Shown one piece after another: positions 1 through 10,585 of a stretch of DNA of 64,000 bases (position 1 is its first letter; every line of letters starts with the position of its first letter). Below the pieces are notes generated by a model. The model was not told where the DNA came from. It saw nothing but the letters and a program-made list of their open reading frames with translations, and ran no database searches. The stretch spans positions 63,333 through 127,332 of the forward strand of contig NZ_LT635834.1 in NCBI RefSeq assembly GCF_900128475.1, given 5' to 3'. Made by a program: the position numbers and the translations under genes. This stretch comes from Mediterranea massiliensis (GTDB lineage: Bacteria; Bacteroidota; Bacteroidia; Bacteroidales; Bacteroidaceae).

Positions 1-1
1 C

Positions 2-919
2 ATCATGGTCAAATGGATCTGGGGGGTATACCTCATGCTAACGACCTCGGTCACTCTCCTATTATACATCGGTGGCATGAACTGGTTCGATGCCGTCTGT
101 CACGCCTTCGCCACGACCGCTACCGGCGGATATTCGACCAAACAAGCCAGTGTAGCCTATTGGAATTCTCCTTTCATCGAGTATGTGATTTCGTCCTTTA
201 TGATTATTTCCAGCTTCAACTTCGGGCTGTTCTACCTGATAATAAAAGGCAAAGTATCCAAGATGTTCCGCGATGAGGAACTCCGCTGGTTCCTGTCCTC
301 CATCTTCATTCTGACAGGCATCATCACGGTAGCCCTGTTCATCTACAACCAATATGACATTGAGACCGCATTCCGCAAATCCCTGTTCCAAGTGGCCAGT
401 ATTCATACTTCCTGCGGTTTCGGCACCGACGACTATTGCTTGTGGCCTCCGTTCACATGGGTACTGCTCATCTTTGCCATGCTGGCCGGCGGATGCACGG
501 GTTCAACAGCTGGCGGCATCAAGTATATGCGCCTTCTGATGATGGTCAAAGGTATCCGCAACAGTTTCCGACGCATGCTCCACCCCAATGCCGTACTGCC
601 TATCCGCGTAGACCGGCAGGCCATCGCGTCGAATACCGTGCTGTCCGTAGCCTTTTTCATTGTCCTCTACATGATTATCATCCTGATAGGCTGGATAGCA
701 CTCATGTTTTTGGGCGTCGGCTTCGAAGAGTCGCTTAGTACCGTCATCTCGAGTATCGGAAACGTAGGTCCCGGCCTGGGCAACTTCGGACCCGCCTACT
801 CCTGGAATGCTCTGCCCGATGCTGCCAAATGGATTCTTTCCTTCCTGATGCTGGTGGGCCGTCTGGAAATGTTCTGCGTACTGCTGCTTTTCTACCCCAG
901 CTTCTGGAAGAACCGGTAA
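2..919 (+). CDS. trkH: Trk-type potassium uptake membrane subunit TrkH (C-terminal part)
   Basis: The reading frame is open to the left edge, so only about the last 305 codons of a protein usually near 480 residues are present. TrkH is the membrane pore subunit of Trk potassium uptake and works with a cytoplasmic nucleotide-binding TrkA, which is not in the window. Visible family marks are the repeated pore loops: TATGGYST near the start of the fragment, SCGFGTDDY in the middle and GNVGPGLGNFGP near the end, each with the filter glycine, plus GCTGSTAGGIKYMR between the last two. Several hydrophobic membrane spans alternate with these loops. It converges on marC with only 15 bp between the stop codons. 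The family call is secure; the N terminus is off the window. Confidence 0.93.
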   Translation: MMVKWIWGVYLMLTTSVTLLLYIGGMNWFDAVCHAFATTATGGYSTKQASVAYWNSPFIEYVISSFMIISSFNFGLFYLIIKGKVSKMFRDEELRWFLSSIFILTGIITVALFIYNQYDIETAFRKSLFQVASIHTSCGFGTDDYCLWPPFTWVLLIFAMLAGGCTGSTAGGIKYMRLLMMVKGIRNSFRRMLHPNAVLPIRVDRQAIASNTVLSVAFFIVLYMIIILIGWIALMFLGVGFEESLSTVISSIGNVGPGLGNFGPAYSWNALPDAAKWILSFLMLVGRLEMFCVLLLFYPSFWKNR

Positions 920-934
920 AAGGTGTTGTATGGA

Positions 935-1531
935 TTACTTTTGCAGAGCCTCGATGAGGGCGGTGATGTTGACCGTGAACAGGCGGACAGAAACGGCCAA
1001 CAGAATAATTCCAAAGAATTTACGGATAATGTAGATGCCCCCTTTACCGAGAAAACGCTCCACACGTCCCGTCATGCTGACCACAAAATAAACCCAAATC
1101 ATGTTCAGCACCAAGGCGATGATGATGTTGATACTGGCATACTCGGCACGCAGGGTAAGCAAGGTCGTAAAAGCGCCGGCACCGGCCAGCAACGGGAAGA
1201 CCAGCGGCACCAGCGTAGCTTCCTTAATCGGTCCCTGGTTCTTGAAGATTTCGATGTCGAGAATCATTTCGAGCGCCATCAGGAAAATGACCACCGCACC
1301 CGCAATGGCAAACGACTCGATGTCTACATGGAACAGCTGGAGCATCCAGTCGCCCGCATAGAAGAAGCCCAGCAGAAGGGCAAACGATATCAAGGTAGCT
1401 TTCATCGCATTCACATCCTTGCCTTTCTCCTTCAGGTTGATGATGATGGGAATGGCTCCAATGATGTCTATCACAGCAAAAAGTACGATAAATGCACTGA
1501 TCATCTGCTGAAAATTGAATGCTGAAAACAT
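935..1531 (-). CDS. MarC family integral membrane protein
   Basis: A 198-residue protein made almost entirely of hydrophobic segments, about six membrane spans, matching the MarC/UPF0056 family in length and in its N-terminal pattern (FIVLFAVIDIIGAIPI followed by a short basic loop). Members sit in the inner membrane. The name comes from the mar locus but a resistance role is not supported, so no transport substrate is proposed. It is transcribed alone from its own -7 box 23 bp upstream and converges with trkH. The start was chosen as the Met directly before the first span; a longer frame upstream is a shadow. Confidence 0.85.
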   Translation of the reverse strand: MFSAFNFQQMISAFIVLFAVIDIIGAIPIIINLKEKGKDVNAMKATLISFALLLGFFYAGDWMLQLFHVDIESFAIAGAVVIFLMALEMILDIEIFKNQGPIKEATLVPLVFPLLAGAGAFTTLLTLRAEYASINIIIALVLNMIWVYFVVSMTGRVERFLGKGGIYIIRKFFGIILLAVSVRLFTVNITALIEALQK

Positions 1532-1553
1532 GATATATTCCTCCTTTTTTCCG

Positions 1554-1561
1554 CAAAGATA
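1554..1561 (-). promoter_or_regulatory. -7 promoter box of marC
   Basis: TATCTTTG on the minus strand, a match to the Bacteroidetes TAnnTTTG box, 23 bp before the marC start codon. Confidence 0.6.
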
Positions 1562-1795
1562 CTCTATAATCTCCTATTCCACAACAGAAAAATGAACGGA
1601 TTGAACAGTACGCTTAAGAAATAATAAAAAAAATAAAAAGCAATGGTCGCAGCACACCGCCGAAGCCTATTATCACTATTTTTGGATAAGATTAAGATGA
1701 AATTTGACATAGCCCCATGAACGGGACTCCGTTTCCATCGGCCATGAGCACTTCCTTCATCCTTTTTTATTCCAAACCAAAAGCAATTCTTAGCT

Positions 1796-2464
1796 ATGGA
1801 TACGATGTTCGATACGTTACTACAGCTCCCCTTGCTCCAAGGACTGGCTCCGGAGGACTTTACCAGCATACTGGAAAAAGTGAAACTGCATTTCGTCAAA
1901 CTGAAAATCGGCGAAACCATCGCACGGGCAAACACGCCCTGCAATGAACTTATCTTCCTCCTCAACGGAGAAGTGTCCGCCACCACAACCTCCTCTGACG
2001 GAATCTACAGTCTGACGGAATTTGCGCAAGCCCCTTACCTGATAGAGCCCCAATCCCTGTTCGGTATGCGCACCGACTACACGGCCAAATATGTGGCCAC
2101 TACCGAGGTAAACAGTGTACGCGTCAGCAAGACAGCCGTCACGGGACATCTGTTGAAATACGAAATCTTCCGGCTGAACTATCTGAACATTGCCAGCAGC
2201 CAGTCACAGTCCCTGCACAGCAAATTGTGGGGCCAGCCCAGTCCGACCACGCTCGAAGGACGTATCCGCCTTTTCATCCTGAGCCACTTGAGACGGCCGG
2301 AAGGAATGAAACTGCTGAAAATAAAAATGGAGGACCTAGCCACGATTGTCAACGATACACGCAACAATGTGTCGAAGGTCCTCAATGACATGCAGGACAG
2401 GGGGCTGCTGGAGCTTCACCGCGGCGAAATAGCCATTCCTGCTGCCGAGCATCTGCTGCTCTGA
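1796..2464 (+). CDS. Crp/Fnr-family transcription regulator
   Basis: The 222-residue protein has an N-terminal cyclic-nucleotide-binding-like beta domain (about residues 1-120, with the conserved LLNGEVSA turn) and a C-terminal winged helix-turn-helix (about 170-215) around MEDLATIVNDTRNNVSKVLNDM. The helix-turn-helix is Crp-like, with the recognition helix RNNVSKVL. No cysteine cluster for an FeS centre is seen, and the phosphate-binding cassette is not well kept, so the effector is unknown. The gene stands alone: its stop codon abuts the stop codon of the convergent SGNH hydrolase with no gap (2464/2465). No clear TAnnTTTG box was found upstream. Targets cannot be inferred from the sequence. 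Confidence 0.85.
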   Translation: MDTMFDTLLQLPLLQGLAPEDFTSILEKVKLHFVKLKIGETIARANTPCNELIFLLNGEVSATTTSSDGIYSLTEFAQAPYLIEPQSLFGMRTDYTAKYVATTEVNSVRVSKTAVTGHLLKYEIFRLNYLNIASSQSQSLHSKLWGQPSPTTLEGRIRLFILSHLRRPEGMKLLKIKMEDLATIVNDTRNNVSKVLNDMQDRGLLELHRGEIAIPAAEHLLL

Positions 2465-3181
2465 TTACTTGTCGCGTACCTGTTCGATAGCATTCTTTAT
2501 CAGGGGTTCCATCACCCGATAGCCTTCCAGCGTCGGATGAACCCCGTCCTTCGTATAGGCAGCTTTCAACGAACAGCCATCGTCCGCTACCAGTGCCTCG
2601 TAATAGTTCACATAAGGTATCCCCTCTGCCGAGGCATATTCGGCAATGCGTTTGTTCAGCGCCGTTATCTTCTGGGGAGCATCCGCAACGGACGCATTCC
2701 AGCTGAAACGGGCTGCAGGCAATACGGATGTCAGTATCACTTGGATGCCATTCACACTGGCCAGTTCCACCATCGAAACAATATTGCCGAAGGTATAGTC
2801 TTCTACATAAGCTCCCGTATTCTCGGCCACGTCGTTGGTACCGGCATTGATGACTACAATCTCCGGCCGCAACTTGATGACATCCTCACGGAAACGCAAC
2901 AGGAACTGCATCGAGGTCTGACCGCTGATGCCGCGACCCACATATCCGTTCTTTTCAAAGAAAGCGGCATCGGCACGCACCCATCCTTCGGTAATGGAAT
3001 TGCCCATAAACACAACCCTTCCCTTGACCGGTCCCTGCTCCTCCAACACACGATTGTCGGCAGCATAGCGTTTGAAATTGGCGAAATCCTGAGATTGAGC
3101 CTTACATTCTGCCAACCCGAAGGCAGAAGCTACAAGCAAACATGCCAGCATGCTGGCACCTGAAATAAATGTACGTAACAT
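2465..3181 (-). CDS. Secreted SGNH/GDSL-type hydrolase (esterase)
   Basis: A 238-residue protein with an N-terminal signal peptide (hydrophobic residues 8-24) and the four SGNH blocks: GNSITEGW with the nucleophile Ser (Asn replaces the Asp of GDS), GISGQTS with the oxyanion Gly, NAGTNDV with the oxyanion Asn, and DGVHPT near the C terminus with the Asp-His pair. This is a complete catalytic set. Relatives in gut Bacteroidales remove acetyl or other acyl groups from carbohydrates, but the substrate is not visible here. It lies downstream of guaA on the same strand, separated by the guaA terminator, so it is probably transcribed separately. Confidence 0.85.
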   Translation of the reverse strand: MLRTFISGASMLACLLVASAFGLAECKAQSQDFANFKRYAADNRVLEEQGPVKGRVVFMGNSITEGWVRADAAFFEKNGYVGRGISGQTSMQFLLRFREDVIKLRPEIVVINAGTNDVAENTGAYVEDYTFGNIVSMVELASVNGIQVILTSVLPAARFSWNASVADAPQKITALNKRIAEYASAEGIPYVNYYEALVADDGCSLKAAYTKDGVHPTLEGYRVMEPLIKNAIEQVRDK

Positions 3182-3210
3182 AAGCTATGATTTAAGAGTA
3201 AAAAGAGAAA

Positions 3211-3244
3211 GCACGGACTTGAGCCGCCTTTGGCTTGTCCGTGC
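3211..3244 (-). terminator. Terminator downstream of guaA
   Basis: Perfect 8-bp stem GCACGGAC/GTCCGTGC (3211-3218 with 3237-3244) followed on the minus strand by a pyrimidine-rich tract containing TTTTT. It lies 29 bp beyond the guaA stop. Confidence 0.7.
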
Positions 3245-3272
3245 CTTGATTTGATATTGATATAAAGATTTC

Positions 3273-4826
<1,554 letters not shown>

Positions 4827-4873
4827 ATATGTGTCTATTGATAAAATGATTGTTTCAAGTTTTATTGATTGTG

Positions 4874-4881
4874 CAAAAATA
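4874..4881 (-). promoter_or_regulatory. -7 promoter box of guaA (proximal)
   Basis: TATTTTTG on the minus strand, 48 bp before the guaA start. It is part of a roughly 15-bp sequence repeated 79 bp further upstream. Confidence 0.6.
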
Positions 4882-4952
4882 GTGAAAGGCGAAAGCAATA
4901 CAAAATAAGCCCGCTTATTTTTATTGCTGAGCCGCATCCTATTTTCGTGCAA

Positions 4953-4960
4953 CAAAAATA
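4953..4960 (-). promoter_or_regulatory. -7 promoter box of guaA (distal copy)
   Basis: A second TATTTTTG on the minus strand with the same flanking CACTATTTTTG context as the proximal box, 127 bp before guaA. It may be a duplicated promoter. Confidence 0.45.
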
Positions 4961-5057
4961 GTGAAAGGTGAGCGCATAGGCAAATGAAAACGAAGTTTTT
5001 AATTAGCCCATACCCCACCGCCTCTTGTTGCTCAGTTACATTATAGTCCCCAAAACA

Positions 5058-5603
5058 TTACATCGGAGATTTCATTGCTTTCCATTCTTCTTTAGTCAAC
5101 AATGTAAAATGTTCCGTCCGAATGTCTCCTAATGGAGAAGTCTTGCCTTCCTCTGTATGATGAAATTTAAAACCACATTTATCCATCACTCTACGCGATT
5201 TGATATTTCCGTCATAATGACCACACCAAACTCTTTTAATATCAAGTTCATCAAAGCAGCGTATTAACAGACGGTTTACAGCCTCCGGTATGAGTCCCTG
5301 TCCCCAAAAAGGAACACCGATCCAGTATCCAATCTCTGCATCCCCCTCTTCCATCTCTGCACTATGTAAACCATCACTAAACATAATACCTACACTACCA
5401 ATCGGTTCATTGGTTTCCTTCAGTACTACAGCATATGTTTCTGGAGCAGAAAAGATATCACGTATTACCTCTCTACTGTTTTCAATTGACGTATGCGGCG
5501 GCCAACCAGCAATTGGACCTATAGCTGGATTTTGCGCATATTTGTAAAGCGATTCTGCATCATCTTCCGTCCACCGTCGGAGTATAAGTCTCTCAGTTTC
5601 CAT
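5058..5603 (-). CDS. GNAT-family N-acetyltransferase (RimJ/RimL type)
   Basis: 181 residues beginning METERLILRRW, the standard N terminus of RimJ/RimL-like acetyltransferases; the frame extends to 5663 but the extra 20 residues do not fit the family. The acetyl-CoA-binding region is near EIGYWIGVPFWGQGLIPEA and the C-terminal part shows the usual HYDGNIKSRRVMDKCGFK. Such proteins acetylate ribosomal protein N termini, amino acids or antibiotics, and the substrate is not predictable. The gene is clearly more AT-rich than guaA and pfp beside it, which suggests transfer. It stands alone and ends 232 bp upstream of guaA. Confidence 0.85.
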   Translation of the reverse strand: METERLILRRWTEDDAESLYKYAQNPAIGPIAGWPPHTSIENSREVIRDIFSAPETYAVVLKETNEPIGSVGIMFSDGLHSAEMEEGDAEIGYWIGVPFWGQGLIPEAVNRLLIRCFDELDIKRVWCGHYDGNIKSRRVMDKCGFKFHHTEEGKTSPLGDIRTEHFTLLTKEEWKAMKSPM

Positions 5604-5724
5604 AAACCAATCATTTGGAATGTCTTTAAAATATGATTCATTTATGCCCCTAAAGGTAAGCATTTATCTGAAAAAATCTTTCCCCAATAGATTATTTTGT
5701 AATAACACCCACATTGAACCGTCA

Positions 5725-5834
5725 GTACAAAGGCGTTAAACCGACAGTTTAAACGGAGTAAACTGACGGTTTAAACGGATTAAACTGGCAGTTTAAAGCC
5801 ATTAAACTGAGAGTTTATTCCGGATAAACTAAAA
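5725..5834. repeat. 22-bp-period palindromic array (about 5 units)
   Basis: Degenerate direct repeat with exact 22-bp spacing (units begin at 5725, 5747, 5769, 5791 and 5813). Four units contain a hyphenated palindrome of the form TTAAAC-N5-GTTTAA or TAAAC-N5-GTTTA, centred at 5744, 5766, 5788 and 5810, with different 5-base centres (CGACA, TGACG, TGGCA, TGAGA). It fills much of the 361-bp gap between pfp and the acetyltransferase; no gene is seen in that gap. Confidence 0.85.
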
Positions 5835-5964
5835 TAAACTGCAACACATCTGTTTATCAACAACTTACAATTACAGGTTCAGTGAGCGGACAGGCACAAA
5901 AAAAAGATTGCAGGAACACAGCGTCCTGCAATCTCTTGCTTATACCTTATTATATATAGGTTTA

Positions 5965-7611
5965 TTATTTAGCTTGCTCCAGCTGCAATGTCTTGGTAGG
6001 CTGGTCGCAAACTTCCGTAGGACCGAAGTACTGGATAGGACCCGGATATACGTAAGCTGTTTCCATAGCCCACTGCTCGCGCTGTGCGGCGAAAGCCTTG
6101 AAAGGTGCACCATCCAGCTTCACGAGAGCTTTCTGGATAACGGGCTTCATTTCGCCGTGACGACGCTCCATGTTCATCATCATCGTGATGGGCACACCAC
6201 CTGCAATCCACTCTTCGGCAGGAGCCGTCGTGTTGCGTACGGAAGCCATGTAGCCGGTCTTGCCGTTGGCAATCAGGGCAGATGCTGCATAACCCAGCGA
6301 GTAGCAGTAGTCGGCATCAAAGTTCGACGGAGCAGCGCAACGTCCTTCGTAACCGAAGAAGTGGTGCTGGGCGGCAAACTTGCCCACGTACTTGCCTTCT
6401 TCCTTCCAGGCAGCCAGCTTGGTGGCAACCATTTCGGAGAGCAGCTTCTCAGTCTCGATCAGCGAAACCTGTACGTTTCCGTGCGGGTCGCGGTCGAGGG
6501 TCAGCTGACGGGCTACGCCTTCGGGCAGGCTGGCGTAAACAGCCGAGTTGGCCGGAGACAGCTTGCTGATGATGTAGTCGCGCTGGTGAGACTTCTTGAT
6601 GTGGGAGAACTCTTCGGCGTTGGCAGCCAGGAAGTCGTTCAGTTCAGAGATGAGTCGCTTCATAGCCGGGATGAATTCAACCAGACCTTCGGGGATGAGG
6701 ACAGTACCGAAGTTGTTGCCCTGAGCGGCACGGTCGGCCACTACCTTGGCAATGTAAGTAACGATGTCGTCCAGTGACATATCCTTAGCCTCTACTTCCT
6801 CGGAGATGATACAGATGTTGGGCTGTACCTGAAGAGCGCACTCCAATGCGATGTGAGAAGCCGAACGGCCCATCAGCTTGATGAAGTGCCAGTATTTGCG
6901 TGCCGAGTTGCAGTCGCGCTGGATGTTGCCGATTACTTCAGAGTAGGTCTTGCAGGCAGTGTCGAAACCGAAGCTGGTCTCGATCATGTCGTTCTTCAAG
7001 TCGCCGTCGATGGTCTTGGGGCAACCGATAACCTGTACGCCGTAGTTCTTTGCAGCATAGTATTCAGCCAGTACGCAAGCGTTCGTGTTGGAGTCGTCGC
7101 CGCCGATGATAACCAATGCCTTGATGCCCAGCTCCTTCAGGATTTCATAACCTTTCTCGAACTGATCTTCCTTCTCCAGTTTCGTACGGCCCGAGCCGAT
7201 GATGTCGAAACCACCGGTGTTGCGATACTCGTCGATGATGTCGGCCGTCAGCTCCATGTAGTTGTGGTCAACCAAGCCGCCGGGGCCCAGGATAAAGCCG
7301 TAGAGCTTGTTGGCGGGGTTCAGCTTCTTGATGCCGTCGAACAGGCCGGAGATAACGTTGTGTCCGCCGGGAGCCTGACCACCAGAAAGGATAACGCCTA
7401 CGTTCATTACAGGGAATGAAGCAGCCTCAGCAGAAGTTTCGAACTTGATGAGCGGCATGCCATAGGTGTTGGGGAACAGCTTCTGGATAGCTTCCTGGTC
7501 GGCAACCGACTGGGTAGCCTCGCCGGCTACAGCTTTCACATGTCCTTTCAACGCCTTGGGCAACTTGGGCTGGTAAGCAGCCCTTGCGATTTGCAATGCA
7601 CTTTTAGTCAT
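5965..7611 (-). CDS. pfp: Diphosphate--fructose-6-phosphate 1-phosphotransferase (PPi-PFK)
   Basis: 548 residues, the length of the long PFP (beta-subunit-like) class, well above the roughly 320 of ATP-PFK. It reversibly phosphorylates fructose 6-phosphate with pyrophosphate, the glycolytic and gluconeogenic step used by many Bacteroidales. Visible motifs are GGDDSNTNA near residue 165, where Asp replaces the Gly of ATP enzymes and marks PPi use, then [10 protein letters not shown] with the catalytic Asp, and [11 protein letters not shown]. The gene is monocistronic. The region 40-60 bp upstream has GAAATTTG, a poor match to the -7 box, so the promoter is not assigned with confidence. Confidence 0.95.
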   Translation of the reverse strand: MTKSALQIARAAYQPKLPKALKGHVKAVAGEATQSVADQEAIQKLFPNTYGMPLIKFETSAEAASFPVMNVGVILSGGQAPGGHNVISGLFDGIKKLNPANKLYGFILGPGGLVDHNYMELTADIIDEYRNTGGFDIIGSGRTKLEKEDQFEKGYEILKELGIKALVIIGGDDSNTNACVLAEYYAAKNYGVQVIGCPKTIDGDLKNDMIETSFGFDTACKTYSEVIGNIQRDCNSARKYWHFIKLMGRSASHIALECALQVQPNICIISEEVEAKDMSLDDIVTYIAKVVADRAAQGNNFGTVLIPEGLVEFIPAMKRLISELNDFLAANAEEFSHIKKSHQRDYIISKLSPANSAVYASLPEGVARQLTLDRDPHGNVQVSLIETEKLLSEMVATKLAAWKEEGKYVGKFAAQHHFFGYEGRCAAPSNFDADYCYSLGYAASALIANGKTGYMASVRNTTAPAEEWIAGGVPITMMMNMERRHGEMKPVIQKALVKLDGAPFKAFAAQREQWAMETAYVYPGPIQYFGPTEVCDQPTKTLQLEQAK

Positions 7612-7731
7612 ATTGTACTATTGTTTAAAGGTGAATATACTTTACCATCTAAAGGTGGTGCAAATTTCGCCTTTTTCCCTTAGACTACATAACTTTTCTA
7701 TGTAAAACCTAAGCAACTATCACATTTTTTA

Positions 7732-7739
7732 TAATTTTG
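7732..7739 (+). promoter_or_regulatory. -7 promoter box of the DUF3667 gene pair
   Basis: TAATTTTG, 27 bp before the first DUF3667 start codon. Confidence 0.6.
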
Positions 7740-7765
7740 TCGCCGAATTACAAACACACCCCTTT

Positions 7766-9127
7766 ATGCTACAAGACTGGAAAGAACATTGGAAAGCCCG
7801 CTCCCGACGCGTGCGCCGCAAGATAGAACTACTCCGCCTGAAGCGGATACGCCAAAAGAAAACACCGAAATACTCCTACTGCAAGAACTGCGGTACCCCG
7901 CTCGAAGGCATGTACTGCTACCGCTGCGGCCAATATGCGCTCGATGCGGAACAGCCTTTCTGGAAGTACGTGCGCCAGTATTTCGAAAACGTCTATCAGT
8001 TCGACACCAAGATATGGCATACCCTGTGGTACCTCTTCACCCGCCCCGGTTTCCTGACCTCCGAATTCAATGCGGGCAAAATAAACTCTTACGTCCACCC
8101 TTTCCGCCTGTACATGTGTATTTCGGTGGTGTTCTTCGCCGTGTTCTTCATGCTGGTGGGCGAACGGGCGAACGACTTCAACGCGCTGAACGACGGACGG
8201 CTGCGCCGCAGCGTCGTGAAACAGCTCGGGACGCCTGCTGCCGGGGCCGACACCACCCTCTACCTCTACCAGGCACCGCGGCTGGTGAAGACCCTCAAGC
8301 TGCGCTTCGGCATGGAGGGAGCCGACAGCCTAGTGCGCTACCAGCCTGTTGACAATCCTTACGGATTGTCGCGCGTCACCCTACCCCGTCTGCTGGCGGA
8401 CTCCTGCTTCAAGCAGACCGACATCCTGCCTGAGGACTGGGACTTCATCCGAAAGGCGCGCGCCTTGAAAAACCTGAACATCGAGAACTGGATAGACGGA
8501 CGTGACTACGGCCCGGACAACGTGGCCGCCATCCGAGCCTTCCACGTGGACAGTACCTACATGCAGACGGCCGAAGGCACAGACAGCCTCGTACTGCGCC
8601 CGCAGCGGGTCTGGCTCTGGACGGACGAAGTGAAGAAGGACGCCGAAACGGACGAACTGCAGAAGCAATTGTTCGTCAACGACATCGTAGGCGGCCTGTC
8701 CAAGTGGACACCCTTCTACATGATGTTCCTCCTGCCGCTGTTTGCCGCCTTGCTGAAACTGTTCTATCGCCGCAAGCAGATGCCCTACATGTGGCACTTC
8801 GTCCACGCCATCCATCTGAATACCGTCTTCCTCATCCTGATCTGCATCCCGCTGGTGCCGCTCTTCGCCTACGGGCTCGACGACCTGATGGCAGCCGGAC
8901 AAACACTGAACACGGCACAACTGAACTCCCTACGCATCACACTGGTAGGTTTTCCAGTTGCCATGTTCCTCTATCTGCTGGTGTCCTTCCGCACGGTTTA
9001 CCGCCAGGGCTGGGGCAAGACCACGGTGAAGGCAGTGCTGTTCTACGTGCTGTTCACCGCCATCGCCACCCTACTGGCCGCCGTACTGCTGCTGTGGCTG
9101 CTGGCGACGGAAGCAGAAGCTATATAA
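7766..9127 (+). CDS. DUF3667 zinc-ribbon membrane protein (copy 1)
   Basis: 453 residues of unknown function. The N terminus is very basic (Arg/Lys-rich, residues 1-33), followed by a zinc ribbon CKNCGTPLEGMYCYRCGQ (about 36-53), the family signature around FENVYQFDTKIW and RPGFLTSEF, and a first membrane span after HPFRLYMCISVVF. A variable, probably extracytoplasmic segment of about 160 residues follows, then KWTPFYMMFLLPLFA and three further C-terminal spans. The closely related copy 2 lies 35 bp downstream, so the pair looks like a tandem duplication transcribed together. No role can be stated; a regulatory or assembly function at the membrane would be a guess. Confidence 0.8.
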   Translation: MLQDWKEHWKARSRRVRRKIELLRLKRIRQKKTPKYSYCKNCGTPLEGMYCYRCGQYALDAEQPFWKYVRQYFENVYQFDTKIWHTLWYLFTRPGFLTSEFNAGKINSYVHPFRLYMCISVVFFAVFFMLVGERANDFNALNDGRLRRSVVKQLGTPAAGADTTLYLYQAPRLVKTLKLRFGMEGADSLVRYQPVDNPYGLSRVTLPRLLADSCFKQTDILPEDWDFIRKARALKNLNIENWIDGRDYGPDNVAAIRAFHVDSTYMQTAEGTDSLVLRPQRVWLWTDEVKKDAETDELQKQLFVNDIVGGLSKWTPFYMMFLLPLFAALLKLFYRRKQMPYMWHFVHAIHLNTVFLILICIPLVPLFAYGLDDLMAAGQTLNTAQLNSLRITLVGFPVAMFLYLLVSFRTVYRQGWGKTTVKAVLFYVLFTAIATLLAAVLLLWLLATEAEAI

Positions 9128-9162
9128 ATGAAGAATGAAGAACGAAGAATAAAGAATAAACG

Positions 9163-10437
9163 ATGAAACTCATAGAAATACTCCGACAACGACGCAGACG
9201 TATCCGACGGAACATCGAGGCCATGCGCCTGCGACGCATCCGCCGCCACACCCGCCCCGGCTACACCCACTGCATGAACTGCGGCACCCGCCTGAAGGGT
9301 ATGTACTGCCACCAGTGCGGCCAGTATGCCCTCGACATCCACCAACCCATGTGGAAATACATCCGTCAGTACTTCGAGAACGTCTATCAGTTTGACGGCA
9401 AGATATGGATGACACTGCGCCTGATGTTCACCCGCCCGGGCTTTCTGACGAACGAATTCAACGACGGCAAGATCAATTCCTACGTGCATCCTTTCCGGCT
9501 GTACATGTGCATCTCCGTCGTCTTCTTCACCCTGTTCTTCATGGCCGCCGAGCGCAGCACGAACCATGCGCTGCTGACGATGGCCGGCGAACAGATACCG
9601 GACACGGTGATGGACGTCCTGCGCCGTGCCAACCCTACCTCCCTGCCGGACACGACAGTCTATGCCTACAACACGGAGACTCTGCTACAGGTGCTCGACG
9701 CCCGCGGAGCCAGCCGCGCCGACCTCCTCGTCCACCTGCACTACAAGGACCGTGGCGATGAGCTGAACCTCGTCACCCTGCCCCGCCTGCTCTTCGACTC
9801 GTGCCTGACGCGTACCGCCGTCCACGAGGAGACACAGACCGAAGTCAACGTCCTCCGCCGTACCGCCCGGCTGGGTATACCCGACGAAGAGGAACAGTTC
9901 AGTCTCACCCTGCCCGTCGACACAGTGACAGGCCGCATCACAGCCGACACGTACGACTGGATGACGAGCCTCGACCAGACTGACCAGCTGCACCAGCAGG
10001 CCACGGCTTCGTTCGTCCTGGGACAGCTGTCCAAGTGGACGCCCCTGTTCCTGATGTTCCTCCTGCCTGTACAGGCTTTGATATTCAAATTCTTCTACCG
10101 CAACCGCCGCTACATGGAGCACTTTGCCCACGCCACACACCTCAGCAGCCTGCTGCTCGTGCTAATGGCCGTACCAGCTTCCATCTTGCTGCGGAGTTTC
10201 AATGCGGGACACGACAACGACCTCTTCACCAACAGCTGGGAGAACGCGATTCTCTTCCTCACGCCCCTCGCCCTGCTGGCCTATCAGTTCGTGTCGATGC
10301 ACACCGTCTACCGTGAGGGCTGGGGCAAAACCACGACGAAATGCCTGCTCACGTTCTTCCTCTTCAACCTGCTGGCTCTCGGCTCCGCAACCGCACTCAT
10401 CCTCTGGCTGGTGCTCAAAGCAATGGGGAGGATCTGA
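9163..10437 (+). CDS. DUF3667 zinc-ribbon membrane protein (copy 2)
   Basis: 424 residues, paralogous to the gene just upstream. The basic N terminus, the zinc ribbon CMNCGTRLKGMYCHQCGQ, the segment from FENVYQFDGKIW through RPGFLTNEF and HPFRLYMCISVVFF, and the KWTPLFLMFLLP span are nearly the same in both. The middle, probably extracytoplasmic domain (about residues 140-290) has diverged strongly. Conserved ends with a diversified middle suggest two partners or ligands served by one membrane scaffold. The 35-bp spacer is AT-rich with GAAGAA/GAATAA words and no promoter box, so co-transcription is likely. Function unknown. Confidence 0.8.
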   Translation: MKLIEILRQRRRRIRRNIEAMRLRRIRRHTRPGYTHCMNCGTRLKGMYCHQCGQYALDIHQPMWKYIRQYFENVYQFDGKIWMTLRLMFTRPGFLTNEFNDGKINSYVHPFRLYMCISVVFFTLFFMAAERSTNHALLTMAGEQIPDTVMDVLRRANPTSLPDTTVYAYNTETLLQVLDARGASRADLLVHLHYKDRGDELNLVTLPRLLFDSCLTRTAVHEETQTEVNVLRRTARLGIPDEEEQFSLTLPVDTVTGRITADTYDWMTSLDQTDQLHQQATASFVLGQLSKWTPLFLMFLLPVQALIFKFFYRNRRYMEHFAHATHLSSLLLVLMAVPASILLRSFNAGHDNDLFTNSWENAILFLTPLALLAYQFVSMHTVYREGWGKTTTKCLLTFFLFNLLALGSATALILWLVLKAMGRI

Positions 10438-10490
10438 CCCTTATTTTCCATAAGAGGATTTTGCGTCATTCTAAGACACAAAAAAAATGC

Positions 10491-10541
10491 GGGTTACGCA
10501 GATTTCACAGCAAATAGCTGCCTGTGAAATCTGCGTAACCC
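10491..10541. terminator. Long bidirectional terminator hairpin
   Basis: Perfect 20-bp stem (10491-10510 with 10522-10541) with an 11-base loop between the convergent DUF3667 copy 2 and the RND outer-membrane gene. An A-run precedes it (10480-10487), giving a T-run on the minus strand. The arm word CGCAGATTT recurs in the hairpin at 38048. Confidence 0.75.
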
Positions 10542-10585
10542 ACATCCAAAAGACTATTTCTTTCCTGAGACAAGAACTTCCGGCC

